Positions 1 through 7,504 of a DNA stretch of 64,000 nucleotides are shown piece after piece; position 1 is the first letter of the stretch; every line of letters starts with the position of its first letter. This stretch comes from Pedobacter psychroterrae (GTDB lineage: Bacteria > Bacteroidota > Bacteroidia > Sphingobacteriales > Sphingobacteriaceae), in assembly GCF_004331695.1 (NCBI RefSeq), contig NZ_SJSL01000001.1, forward strand, positions 1 through 64,000. Direction: 5' to 3'. Below the pieces are notes generated by a model. The model was not told where the DNA came from. It saw only the letters and a program-made list of their open reading frames with translations, and made no database searches. The translations under genes and the position numbers were made by a program.

Positions 1-261
1 TCTGATAGAACTTAACTTAAAATGTAGTCCAGGTATTCATGTACTTTGAATCTGTACTCAATACCCCGCTACGCTATAAATGACATCTCTTTAATGAACT
101 TATCGAATCACCTCACGGATCTTCTTCTATATATCTTCGCTTACCATTCTCTGTTGCTACCAGGTCTTATTCTTCCCCGTATCTGTTTCGAATCCTCAAC
201 GTTTCAATCTTGTTTATCTTTACCAAACTCCGTCTAGTAAATCCCCGTTTTGTTGGGACTG

Positions 262-291
262 CAAAGGTAAGAATCTTTTTAACATTGTCAA
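262..291 (-). promoter_or_regulatory. Strong Bacteroidota-type promoter reading leftward
   Basis: On the minus strand TTGA (288-291) is followed after 18 bp by TACCTTTG (262-269). This fits the Bacteroidota -33 TTG / -7 TAnnTTTG consensus closely. Transcription would start near 257 and run off the left edge of the window. No minus-strand reading frame starts between 257 and 1, so the transcript begins with at least 250 non-coding nucleotides. That suits a long 5' leader, for example of an rRNA operon, but no mature rRNA sequence is visible. Confidence 0.55.
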
Positions 292-626
292 GCTTTTTTA
301 AAACTTTTTTTCTTTTATCCCCAGGCCTTTTTTTACCCGGTATTAAAGTGACAATAACCCCTGCTTTCAATTAACCAATCAACCTTCATCCCCTTCAACC
401 TCATCCCTTAATCTTCCTCCGAAGCGGGATGCAAAAGTAGAAAAAATTCCAACCCAAACAAACTAATCCAAACATTTATCCCCAAATAATCCATAACACT
501 ATGATAAACAACTAGAAAAAATCAAAAGTAATTACAATGAGCTTCTTTACTTAATTCCGAAACATCTTCTCCGGCACATATCCTGACTAAAAGCTACACA
601 TTCCCCGCACGCTTCTGCTCACATAG

Positions 627-707
627 TTCACACTTTCTACACACTTCCTTCACAAAAAGGTACCTGTTTGTGTATTTGATGTGAAGGAGGTGTGAACAAG
701 GTGTGAA
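627..707. repeat. Imperfect 27-bp inverted repeat with GTGTGAA units
   Basis: Arm 627-653 is the reverse complement of arm 681-707 at 23 of 27 positions, with a 27-bp spacer containing GGTACC. Two of the four mismatches would be G-U pairs in RNA. Inside each arm the motif GTGTGAA or GTGAAGG recurs at about 10-bp spacing, and another GTGAAG follows near 720. It may be a cluster of binding sites for a dimeric regulator or a structured RNA. It is not a typical terminator because no T-run follows either arm. Confidence 0.6.
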
Positions 708-873
708 TTAGCCTACTTCTTGTGAAGAACTCACCAGTAGCTTTATCGAACCGCCATTAAGTTTATAACATTAGTTAATATAAGGTATACCTATACAAAT
801 ACCCAGCTCATAAAGCCTAGGCCTAACAGTGAAAGATTTGGCGAGAATACTATTCAACGCAATTAAGAAAGGA

Positions 874-1233
874 CTAATACTGACCAGTAGCCAGTAAAAC
901 CAGCGTACAGGCCTCAACTGGTTCTATAGCATTTTCTCTAAGCTTGCTTTCTAGAGCTGGATTTTCGGTTCCAGGATTGAAAATTACCCTTTTTGGATTC
1001 GTTTGAAGTATATAGTCAACATACAAATCATGCAGCTGAGGTCCTATATATAATGTTATAGTATGAATATCATCATGAATGACATCAGGCTGCTCAATCT
1101 CCACACCTGCCACTTCGCCTTTTTTTATCCCTACATTAACAATACTATGCCCTTTAGCCTTAAGCATCTGCGCGGCTTTAAAAGCATAACGGGATGGATT
1201 TGTACTTGCTCCTATAATTAGTGTTTTTTTCAC
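874..1233 (-). CDS. CoA-binding domain protein
   Basis: A 119-residue protein that is a single Rossmann-like CoA_binding_2 domain. It opens with KKTLIIGASTNPSRYA, the nucleotide-binding loop, and contains IFNPGTENP, typical of small YccU-type CoA-binding proteins. Such proteins bind CoA or a related nucleotide in the cytoplasm; their role is unknown. The start is a GTG that overlaps the stop of the upstream DinB-like gene by four bases (GTGA), which implies translational coupling. It is the last gene of a three-gene minus-strand unit beginning with the FAD oxidoreductase. The family call is firm and the function open. Confidence 0.8.
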   Translation of the reverse strand: MKKTLIIGASTNPSRYAFKAAQMLKAKGHSIVNVGIKKGEVAGVEIEQPDVIHDDIHTITLYIGPQLHDLYVDYILQTNPKRVIFNPGTENPALESKLRENAIEPVEACTLVLLATGQY

Positions 1234-1691
1234 GATCTAAATTTTAAAAGTAAAGATATCTGACCCGCATGATAGGCATGGTGCTGTATCAGGCCATTAA
1301 ATAATTCAAAGTAACTTATACCTCTTCCCGACGGTGTCTGTACATGTTTAGCCCAGTCATCTGCCATAAAACTCATCGACAGGTTGATCAGTTTTTCATT
1401 TTCAATATGAAAATCACTTACTATTGCATTCCAGGTGACCGTTGTTTCTTCAATTGGGCTAGGCCAGTCACCCTTAGCAGGCTCAGCAGATATTTTACCC
1501 ATCAATCTTGAACTAACCTCTTCGGTCCAGGAGGTAAGATGCAGCACTATTTCTGCAATGCTATGTGCATCAACGATCGGGCGACTAAAAGCCTGATTGT
1601 CTTTTACAGATGAAATGATACAAGAAACATTATTTCCATGCCATGCATCTCCTATATAGGCTTTCCTCAGTTCATTTGAAAAATCAATCAT
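1230..1691 (-). CDS. DinB-like superfamily protein
   Basis: A 153-residue protein of the DinB/YfiT-like four-helix-bundle superfamily. The candidate metal-binding histidines are His51 (IVLHLTSW) and the HHAYHAGQI motif at 137-145, as in other members. Family members bind a divalent metal and include thiol-dependent S-transferases, but the substrate cannot be predicted here. The ATG start lies 30 bp downstream of the FAD-oxidoreductase stop, and the 3' end overlaps the CoA-binding gene by four bases. The two genes are therefore probably co-translated. Confidence 0.8.
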   Translation of the reverse strand: MIDFSNELRKAYIGDAWHGNNVSCIISSVKDNQAFSRPIVDAHSIAEIVLHLTSWTEEVSSRLMGKISAEPAKGDWPSPIEETTVTWNAIVSDFHIENEKLINLSMSFMADDWAKHVQTPSGRGISYFELFNGLIQHHAYHAGQISLLLKFRS

Positions 1692-1721
1692 ACTAAAACA
1701 ACAAACTATTGATAAATCTGT

Positions 1722-3263
1722 TTAATAAAATTTTGTTATTGCATTAGCGCAGTTGACACCATCTATTGCTGCAGATACAATTCCGCCTGCATATCCAGCA
1801 CCTTCAGCACAGGGGAAAAGTCCGGCAACCTGAGGATGCTGAAACGTTTCTTTGTCTCTGGGAATACGTACCGGAGAGGAACTTCTGCTTTCTACACCTA
1901 CTAAAATAGCCTCGTTGGTATAGTAGCCTTTCATTTTCCTACCAAAAACAGGCAATGCATTCCTCAGGCTTTCAGCTACAAAAGCTGGCAGGGTTTCTTT
2001 GAGCATTACGCTTTTTGTACCCGGCAAATAAGAATTTCTGGGCAGATCTGCTGAGACCTTGTTCTCTACAAAATCAATCATTCGCTGTGCAGGAGCCACC
2101 AGATCACCGCCTCCAAGTTGAAAAGCATGCTGCTCTATCCTGGCCTGAAAATGCATCATCCTTAAAGGATCATCTCCCTTCACATCTTCCAGCGTTACCT
2201 GTACTACTGTTCCCGAATTTGCAAAAGGGTTATTTCTTTTGGAGGGTGACCAGCCATTCACAACTATCTCGTCAGGATGTGTGGCACAAGGCGCTATAAT
2301 TCCGCCCGGACACATGCAGAAAGAAAACACTCCCCTGCTGCCCACCTGCTCTACCAGACTGTAATATGCCGGAGGCAAAAATTCACTCCTGATATCACAA
2401 TGGTACTGAGCCGCATCAATGATGGCCTGAGGATGTTCTATCCTTACCCCAAGCGCAAAAGGCTTGGCCTCTATCAGAATCTTTTTTTGGTGAAGCAATT
2501 CATAGATATCACGCGCAGAATGCCCGGTAGCTAAAATGACCGCATCGGCCAGTAATTTTTCTTCACCGTTAACCACCACACCTTTAATCTTCCCAAAATC
2601 AATGAGCAGATCGGTAACTTTTTGATCAAACCTCACTTCTCCACCTGCATTTAAAATACATTCCCGTATGGAGGTGATAATAAGGGGCAGTTTATTTGTT
2701 CCTATATGCGGACGGGCATCTACCAAAATATCTTCAGTAGCACCGTGCTGCACAAATACTTGCAGTACTTTATTGATATCTCCCCGTTTATTAGATCTGG
2801 TGTACAATTTACCATCTGAATAAGTTCCTGCTCCACCTTCTCCGTAGCAATAATTGGATTCAATATTAACAATACCCTCTTTATTTATTGCTGCAAGATC
2901 TCTTCTGCGTTGCTTTACGTCCTTGCCACGTTCCAGAACTATTGGCTTAAAGCCATTTTCTATGCATTGAAGAGCCGCAAACAATCCTGCGGGACCAGCA
3001 CCAACTATAATTACTTGCTTTGAATTACTGACATTTTGATAGTTGACAATATAATTGTCTGCCAATATAGGTTCATCAATATAAACCCTTACCTGCATCC
3101 TGTATACCACTTTCCGCGACCGTGCATCAATCGACCTTTTGAGTATTTGATAGCCTTTAATACGCTGGATTTCTATTTTCAGCGCTATAGAAAGTTGCTT
3201 TTTTATGGCATGCTCCTCAGCTGATTCTTCCGGCAATAGCGTGATTTCTATTTCTTTTTGCAT
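1722..3263 (-). CDS. NAD(P)/FAD-dependent oxidoreductase (COG2509 type)
   Basis: A 513-residue cytoplasmic flavoprotein. An N-terminal region of about 80 residues precedes the FAD-binding dinucleotide fold VIIVGAGPAGLFAA at 84-97. LERGKDVKQRRRDLAAI follows. The C-terminal part carries FPCAEGAGYAGGIVSAAIDG, a second flavin-binding motif of this family. Members are annotated as uncharacterised FAD-dependent dehydrogenases; no substrate is known. It is the first gene of a minus-strand unit with the DinB-like and CoA-binding genes. A TACCTTTG element lies 32 bp upstream of the ATG. Family is clear, reaction unknown. Confidence 0.85.
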   Translation of the reverse strand: MQKEIEITLLPEESAEEHAIKKQLSIALKIEIQRIKGYQILKRSIDARSRKVVYRMQVRVYIDEPILADNYIVNYQNVSNSKQVIIVGAGPAGLFAALQCIENGFKPIVLERGKDVKQRRRDLAAINKEGIVNIESNYCYGEGGAGTYSDGKLYTRSNKRGDINKVLQVFVQHGATEDILVDARPHIGTNKLPLIITSIRECILNAGGEVRFDQKVTDLLIDFGKIKGVVVNGEEKLLADAVILATGHSARDIYELLHQKKILIEAKPFALGVRIEHPQAIIDAAQYHCDIRSEFLPPAYYSLVEQVGSRGVFSFCMCPGGIIAPCATHPDEIVVNGWSPSKRNNPFANSGTVVQVTLEDVKGDDPLRMMHFQARIEQHAFQLGGGDLVAPAQRMIDFVENKVSADLPRNSYLPGTKSVMLKETLPAFVAESLRNALPVFGRKMKGYYTNEAILVGVESRSSSPVRIPRDKETFQHPQVAGLFPCAEGAGYAGGIVSAAIDGVNCANAITKFY

Positions 3264-3294
3264 AACTTATGTCAGGTTTTTATCCCGAATGTAA

Positions 3295-3302
3295 CAAAGG
3301 TA
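3295..3302 (-). promoter_or_regulatory. TAnnTTTG -7 element upstream of FAD oxidoreductase
   Basis: TACCTTTG on the minus strand lies 32 bp upstream of the ATG at 3263, giving a leader of roughly 28 nt. No good -33 TTG was found at the right spacing, so the call rests on the -7 match and position. Confidence 0.4.
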
Positions 3303-3415
3303 CGAAAGTTGCATTCTAATGCATAAATTAACAATTGAAAACAAATTGAAGCATATTGTTCTTTCAATATAAAAAGTAGAAGAATGCTTCAGGTAAATTA
3401 AATGAAAATAAAAAT

Positions 3416-3997
3416 ATGAAAAAAGTAGTATTGGCAATAGTAGGCGTTTTGGTCTTACTGGTAGTAGTAAGCGGATGTGGTTACAATAATCTTGTAAAAC
3501 TTGATGAGGATGTTCAGACTAAATGGGCTCAGGTAGAAACCCAATATCAGCGTCGTTCTGATTTGATTCCCAACCTGGTTAGCACAGTAAAAGGAGCTGC
3601 TAAATTTGAACAGGGCACATTAACCCAGGTTATAGAAGCCCGGTCTAAAGCAACGCAGATTACCATAGACCCTGATAAGCTGACCGAAGAAAATATACAA
3701 AAATATCAGGCTGCACAGGGACAAGTTAGCCAGGCTTTAGGCAAATTAATGGTGCTAACAGAAAATTATCCTGAATTAAAAGCCACGCAGCAGTTTAGTG
3801 AACTGTCTGCTCAGTTAGAGAGCACCGAAAACCGCATTGGGGTAGCACGTAAGGATTTTAATGAATCTGTACAAACTTATAATACAAAGGTGAGGTCTTT
3901 CCCAAATAACCTTACAGCAGGATTATTCGGATTTAGCAAAAAAGCCGCTTTTAAAGCTGAAGCTGGCGCTCAAAATGCACCTAAAGTAGAATTTTAG
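3416..3997 (+). CDS. lemA: LemA family lipoprotein
   Basis: A 193-residue protein with a hydrophobic N-terminus ending in the lipobox VVSGC (Cys21). The LemA signature follows: YNNLVKLDEDVQTKWAQVE and then QYQRRSDLIPNLVSTVK. The rest is a long helical bundle. LemA proteins are envelope proteins of unknown biochemical function that are usually encoded beside TPM-domain proteins, as here. It heads a plus-strand operon: the next gene starts 5 bp after its stop. The family is secure; the acylation at Cys21 is predicted. Confidence 0.92.
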   Translation: MKKVVLAIVGVLVLLVVVSGCGYNNLVKLDEDVQTKWAQVETQYQRRSDLIPNLVSTVKGAAKFEQGTLTQVIEARSKATQITIDPDKLTEENIQKYQAAQGQVSQALGKLMVLTENYPELKATQQFSELSAQLESTENRIGVARKDFNESVQTYNTKVRSFPNNLTAGLFGFSKKAAFKAEAGAQNAPKVEF

Positions 3998-4002
3998 TAA
4001 TT

Positions 4003-4446
4003 ATGGCATTATTTACAGAACAGGAACAAGAACAAATTTCCAATGCCATAGCAGAAGCTGAGAAAGCTACTTCAGGAGAGATCAGGATAGCGATAGACGA
4101 ACATTGCGAAGGAGATGCATTTGAAAAAGCAACCTCTTATTTTACAAAACTAGGCATGGATAAAACCTCAAGGCATAACGGAGTACTGATATTTCTAGCG
4201 CATGCTGATCATAAGTTTGCCATAATAGGAGATAGAGGAATTAACAGTGTTGTACCTGAAGATTTTTGGGAGATGACTAAAGTAGCAATGAAAGCCCATT
4301 TTTCTTCCGGCAACCTTGCACATGGAATTATCGCCGGTGTTGTTTTGGCTGGAGAAAAGCTAGCACAATTTTTTCCTTCAGAAAATGACGATATCAATGA
4401 GCTTCCAAATGATATTATTTATATGAATGAAATCAAAACTGAATAG
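4003..4446 (+). CDS. TPM-domain protein without signal peptide
   Basis: A 147-residue protein consisting of one TPM (TLP18.3/Psb32/MOLO-1) domain. Typical features are ATSGEIRIAI near the start, HADHKFAIIGDRGIN in the core and GNLAHGIIAGVVLAGEKLAQFFP near the end. It has no signal peptide or membrane segment, unlike its downstream neighbour, so it is probably cytoplasmic or peripheral. It sits between lemA (5-bp gap) and the second TPM gene (3-bp gap). This arrangement recurs in Bacteroidota and suggests an envelope-associated complex. Confidence 0.88.
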   Translation: MALFTEQEQEQISNAIAEAEKATSGEIRIAIDEHCEGDAFEKATSYFTKLGMDKTSRHNGVLIFLAHADHKFAIIGDRGINSVVPEDFWEMTKVAMKAHFSSGNLAHGIIAGVVLAGEKLAQFFPSENDDINELPNDIIYMNEIKTE

Positions 4447-4449
4447 GCT

Positions 4450-5226
4450 ATGAGAAAATATATCATAGCAATCATTCTTTTCTCGATCTCAGCACTAGGC
4501 TTGGCCCAGGAATTTCCGGCCAAGCCAAATAAACTGGTCAATGATTACACTGGTACGCTTTCTTCAACTCAAATCCAGCAACTGGAAAGTAAACTGGTTT
4601 CATTTGCCGATTCCAGTTCAACGCAAATTGCAATAGCCATACTAAAATCTGTCGGCAATTACGACATTAATGAGTATGCCGTTGAACTAGGAAGGAAATG
4701 GGGTGTTGGAGAAGCAAAAAAAAACAACGGAATCATTATAGTAGTAGCACTGGGAGATAGAAAAATATCTATCCAGACAGGATATGGACTGGAAGGTGCG
4801 CTACCGGACGTCTATGCAAAACGCATCATTGAAAACGAGATAAAACCATATTTTAAGGCCGGAGATTACTACAGCGGACTTGATGCAGGCACTACTGCAA
4901 TTATAAAATATACAAAGGGCGAGTATAAGAATGACAAACCTAAAGGCAAAAGCGGTGGAGGTGCAGGTGGTGGCGCTGTAGCTATACTGATATTTATCGT
5001 GATAATAGTCATTGCCATTTTAAAACGCGGTGGAGGTGGAGGCAATGGCGGGCAGGTGATCGGTGGCCGTGGCGTAGCCAACGCATTATTCTGGAGCATG
5101 CTGCTAAGCAGCGGAAGAAGTTCAGGCGGCGGCAGTGGCTGGGGAGGCGGAAGTAGTAGCGATGGCGGATTTGGTGGCTTTGGTGGCGGCAGTTTTGGTG
5201 GTGGTGGCAGTAGCGGAAGCTGGTAA
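4450..5226 (+). CDS. Secreted, membrane-anchored TPM-domain protein
   Basis: A 258-residue protein. It has a signal peptide (MRKYIIAIILFSISALGLAQ) and a TPM domain at about 25-155, with NDYTGTLSS, AIAILKSVG and VALGDRKISIQTGYGLEGAL. A transmembrane helix (AVAILIFIVIIVIAILK) near 175-192 follows. The tail is strongly Gly/Ser-rich, ending GGGSSGSW, and is low complexity. The layout matches TPM proteins that expose the domain in the periplasm and anchor at the C-terminus. It is third in the lemA operon. The Gly-rich tail also creates a spurious Pro-rich antisense frame. Confidence 0.9.
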   Translation: MRKYIIAIILFSISALGLAQEFPAKPNKLVNDYTGTLSSTQIQQLESKLVSFADSSSTQIAIAILKSVGNYDINEYAVELGRKWGVGEAKKNNGIIIVVALGDRKISIQTGYGLEGALPDVYAKRIIENEIKPYFKAGDYYSGLDAGTTAIIKYTKGEYKNDKPKGKSGGGAGGGAVAILIFIVIIVIAILKRGGGGGNGGQVIGGRGVANALFWSMLLSSGRSSGGGSGWGGGSSSDGGFGGFGGGSFGGGGSSGSW

Positions 5227-5239
5227 GAGAGACATATAT

Positions 5240-5791
5240 ATGGAGATATTAAAATGGAAAACACGCTCATCAAAGTATCTAGTGAGAGAGAAATGGGCAA
5301 CACTGCGCGTAGACGTCTGCGACCTTCAAAATGGTGTCATTAAAGATGACTATTACGTTTTGGAGTATCCTAACTGGGTGAATGCCATTGCTGTTACAAA
5401 AGAGCATAAAATAATCATGGTAAGGCAGTACCGGCATGGTGCTGATATCATTTCTCTAGAAGTTCCGGGAGGTGTAATAGACGGCGATGAATCACCAGAG
5501 GCGGCTATCAAAAGAGAACTTTTGGAAGAGACTGGTTATTCCTTTGATAGTGCAGAGCTAATCGTTAGTTCTTATCCTAATCCAGCAACGGCCAATAATG
5601 TAACTTTTACTTATTTGATGCTTGGCGGGACCAAAACCCATGCGCAACACCTGGATGAACATGAGATACTTGAGGTGGAAGAATATAGCATTGAGGATGT
5701 TAAAAAGCTTCTGAATGACAACAAAATTGCTCAGGCCCTTCATTGTACGGCCTTATTCTATGGATTAATGAAACTTGGTGCTATAAAGTAA
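5240..5791 (+). CDS. NUDIX hydrolase, ADP-ribose pyrophosphatase type
   Basis: A 183-residue protein with a complete Nudix box, GVIDGDESPEAAIKRELLEE then TGY (Gx5Ex7REUxEExGU). An N-terminal beta domain with VREKWATLRVDV and VRQYRHG is typical of ADP-ribose/sugar-nucleotide pyrophosphatases. The frame is open further upstream into the TPM gene, but the ATG at 5240, 13 bp after that gene's stop, gives the normal family length. It is the last gene of the lemA-TPM unit and is followed by a strong terminator. Substrate is predicted only at the subfamily level. Confidence 0.85.
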   Translation: MEILKWKTRSSKYLVREKWATLRVDVCDLQNGVIKDDYYVLEYPNWVNAIAVTKEHKIIMVRQYRHGADIISLEVPGGVIDGDESPEAAIKRELLEETGYSFDSAELIVSSYPNPATANNVTFTYLMLGGTKTHAQHLDEHEILEVEEYSIEDVKKLLNDNKIAQALHCTALFYGLMKLGAIK

Positions 5792-5814
5792 GTTTACGAA
5801 AATGCTGGTTATAT

Positions 5815-5852
5815 AAAAAATCCCTGTAAGTTTTAGCTTACAGGGATTTTTT
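5815..5852. terminator. Bidirectional rho-independent terminator
   Basis: A perfect 16-bp inverted repeat (5815-5830 and 5837-5852) with a 6-nt loop. It has an A-run on the left and a T-run on the right, so it can stop both the NUDIX transcript (plus) and the convergent dnaA transcript (minus). Confidence 0.9.
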
Positions 5853-5879
5853 ATAAGATGATGAGTGTTTGTGATAATG

Positions 5880-7310
5880 CTAGCTCATTTTTAATTTCTT
5901 CTGTATATCGTGCACATACCCTTTAAATTTCTTGTCCGTATCAATTAGATCTTCCACAGTTTGACATGCGTAGATCACCGTAGAGTGATCCCTGCCACCA
6001 AAGAAAGCACCAATAGTTTTCAGTGAGGATTTGGTATGGCTTTTTGAAAGATACATAGAGATCTGGCGGGCCTGTACAATTTCGCGCTTACGGGTCTGGG
6101 ACTTTACCATATCTACAGGGACTTCAAAATATTCACATACCAGCTTTTGGATATACTCCATGGAGATCTCTTTAGAGGTGTTTTTAATGAAGTTTTTCAG
6201 CATCTGCTTGGCCAGAGCAAGGTCAATGTCCTTCTTGTTTAAAGTGGATTGGGCTAGCAAAGAAACCATAGCTCCTTCCAATTCCCTCACATTATTATCA
6301 ATATTATGCGCCACATATTCTACTACTTCCGCAGGCAGCTCAATACCATCTGCATACATCTTTTTCTTAAGGATCGCGATTCTTGTTTCAAAATCCGGGA
6401 TCTGTAAATCTGCAGAAAGCCCCCATTTAAACCTGCTCAATAACCGCTCTTCTAATCCGGCCAAATCTTTAGGTGCCTTATCTGAAGACAAGATTACTTG
6501 CTTACCTGACTGGTGCAAATGATTGAATATATGGAAGAATATATCTTGTGTTTTTTCTTTACCTGCAAAATTGTGTACATCATCCATGATGATCACGTCC
6601 ATCGCCTGATAAAAGTTAACAAAATCATTGATCGTATTATTCTTTAGGGAATCTACAAACTGCTGACAGAATTTCTCGCAGGATACATAAATAACCAGCT
6701 TATCAGGCATATTGCGTTTTATCTCATTCCCTATCGCCTGGGCAAGGTGTGTTTTTCCTAATCCTACTCCACCATAGATCATTAAAGGATTAAAGGAAGT
6801 ACCCCCCGGTTTAGCCGCTACCGCATAGCCTGCCGAACGGGCAAGTCTGTTGCAATCTCCTTCAATATAGTTTTCAAATGTATAGTTGGAATTTAACTGC
6901 GGGTCTACATTCAGCTTTTTTAAGCCGGGTATAATAAAGGGATTCTTAATATCTTTATTTATGGAAACCGGAATAGGCATTGACTGGTTCTTTGCTTCAG
7001 CCCCATTGCCATTACTTGGCATATTGGTCGTATAGGGTGATCCGGTGTTGGACGATTTATCCACAACAATATTATACTCCAGTCTTCCTTCATCTCCCAG
7101 TTGCTTCTTAACCGTCTTGCGCAACAGCCCTACATAATGCTCTTCCAGCCATTCATAAAAGAATAAACTTGGCACTTGTATAGTCAAAACTTTGCCTTCC
7201 AATTTAAGGGCTGATATCGGTTCGAACCAGGTTTTGAAACTTTGGGTCGGAATGTTATCCTTTATGATTTGGAGACAGTTTTTCCATACTTCGGTACAAG
7301 TTTTTTCCAT
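5880..7310 (-). CDS. dnaA: Chromosomal replication initiator DnaA
   Basis: A 476-residue DnaA. Domain I (EVWKNCLQIIKDNIPTQSFKTWF) is followed by a variable linker (about 90-135). Then comes the AAA+ domain with FENYIEGDCNRLARSAGYAV, Walker A GGVGLGKTH at 180-188 and Walker B VIIMDDVHNF. The C-terminal DNA-binding domain has FFGGRDHSTVIYA, the DnaA signature. The frame is open 26 codons further upstream, but the ATG at 7310 starts at MEKTCTEVW, where other DnaA proteins begin. DnaA-box-like sequences lie upstream. The gene binds and opens oriC and also acts as a transcription factor. Confidence 0.97.
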   Translation of the reverse strand: MEKTCTEVWKNCLQIIKDNIPTQSFKTWFEPISALKLEGKVLTIQVPSLFFYEWLEEHYVGLLRKTVKKQLGDEGRLEYNIVVDKSSNTGSPYTTNMPSNGNGAEAKNQSMPIPVSINKDIKNPFIIPGLKKLNVDPQLNSNYTFENYIEGDCNRLARSAGYAVAAKPGGTSFNPLMIYGGVGLGKTHLAQAIGNEIKRNMPDKLVIYVSCEKFCQQFVDSLKNNTINDFVNFYQAMDVIIMDDVHNFAGKEKTQDIFFHIFNHLHQSGKQVILSSDKAPKDLAGLEERLLSRFKWGLSADLQIPDFETRIAILKKKMYADGIELPAEVVEYVAHNIDNNVRELEGAMVSLLAQSTLNKKDIDLALAKQMLKNFIKNTSKEISMEYIQKLVCEYFEVPVDMVKSQTRKREIVQARQISMYLSKSHTKSSLKTIGAFFGGRDHSTVIYACQTVEDLIDTDKKFKGYVHDIQKKLKMS

Positions 7311-7392
7311 ATTAATTATATAATTTGTTGGTTTACAGTAACGATACGAGCATAAAAAAACTGCTGTTTCGAGAGATCGAATATTCAAAAAA

Positions 7393-7485
7393 TTATCAAC
7401 AAAAAAAACTTAATTTTCATTTATTTGGTAAGTACTTAGGCAGCAATAATATATCCTGCTTAACCTGAATTTTTTGTGTTGATAA
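7393..7485. promoter_or_regulatory. Inverted pair of DnaA-box-like 9-mers upstream of dnaA
   Basis: TTATCAACA (7393-7401) and its exact inverse TGTTGATAA (7477-7485) each differ by one base from the canonical DnaA box TTATCCACA. They lie in the AT-rich gap between dnaA and the mutase gene; TTATTAACA at 7490 is a weaker third copy. This suits DnaA autoregulation. Too few boxes are present to call oriC. Confidence 0.45.
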
Positions 7486-7504
7486 CTATTTATTAACATA
7501 CTTT

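Larger units (their letters stand above)
1..873. other. Gene-free region at left edge
   Basis: No convincing coding sequence is found in this 873-bp stretch. The two short open frames in it (46-237 plus, 167-370 minus) have no recognisable domain, and the minus one runs through the promoter at 262-291. Besides that promoter, the region holds a T-rich stretch at 290-330 and an imperfect 27-bp inverted repeat at 627-707. A possible RNA hairpin lies on the minus strand in the leader, where GGTATT/GTAC is matched by GTAC/AATACC at about 29-64. Confidence 0.5.

Noticed and set aside
180..210. tRNA or tmRNA fragment suggested by a TTCGAATCC-like string
   Set aside because: No cloverleaf or acceptor stem can be built around it, and no tmRNA tag reading frame is present.
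46..370. Two short genes at the left edge
   Set aside because: No domain, no conserved start context, and the minus-strand frame starts upstream of and runs through the best promoter in the region.
4869..5303. Proline-rich minus-strand protein
   Set aside because: It is the antisense image of the Gly-rich tail of the TPM gene and has no domain of its own.
7311..7388. N-terminal 26-residue extension of DnaA
   Set aside because: DnaA homologues begin at the MEKTCTEVW-like domain I; the extension is not typical and includes upstream control DNA.
7311..7504. oriC
   Set aside because: Only two or three imperfect DnaA boxes and no clear DUE element; dnaA is not always next to the origin in Bacteroidota.
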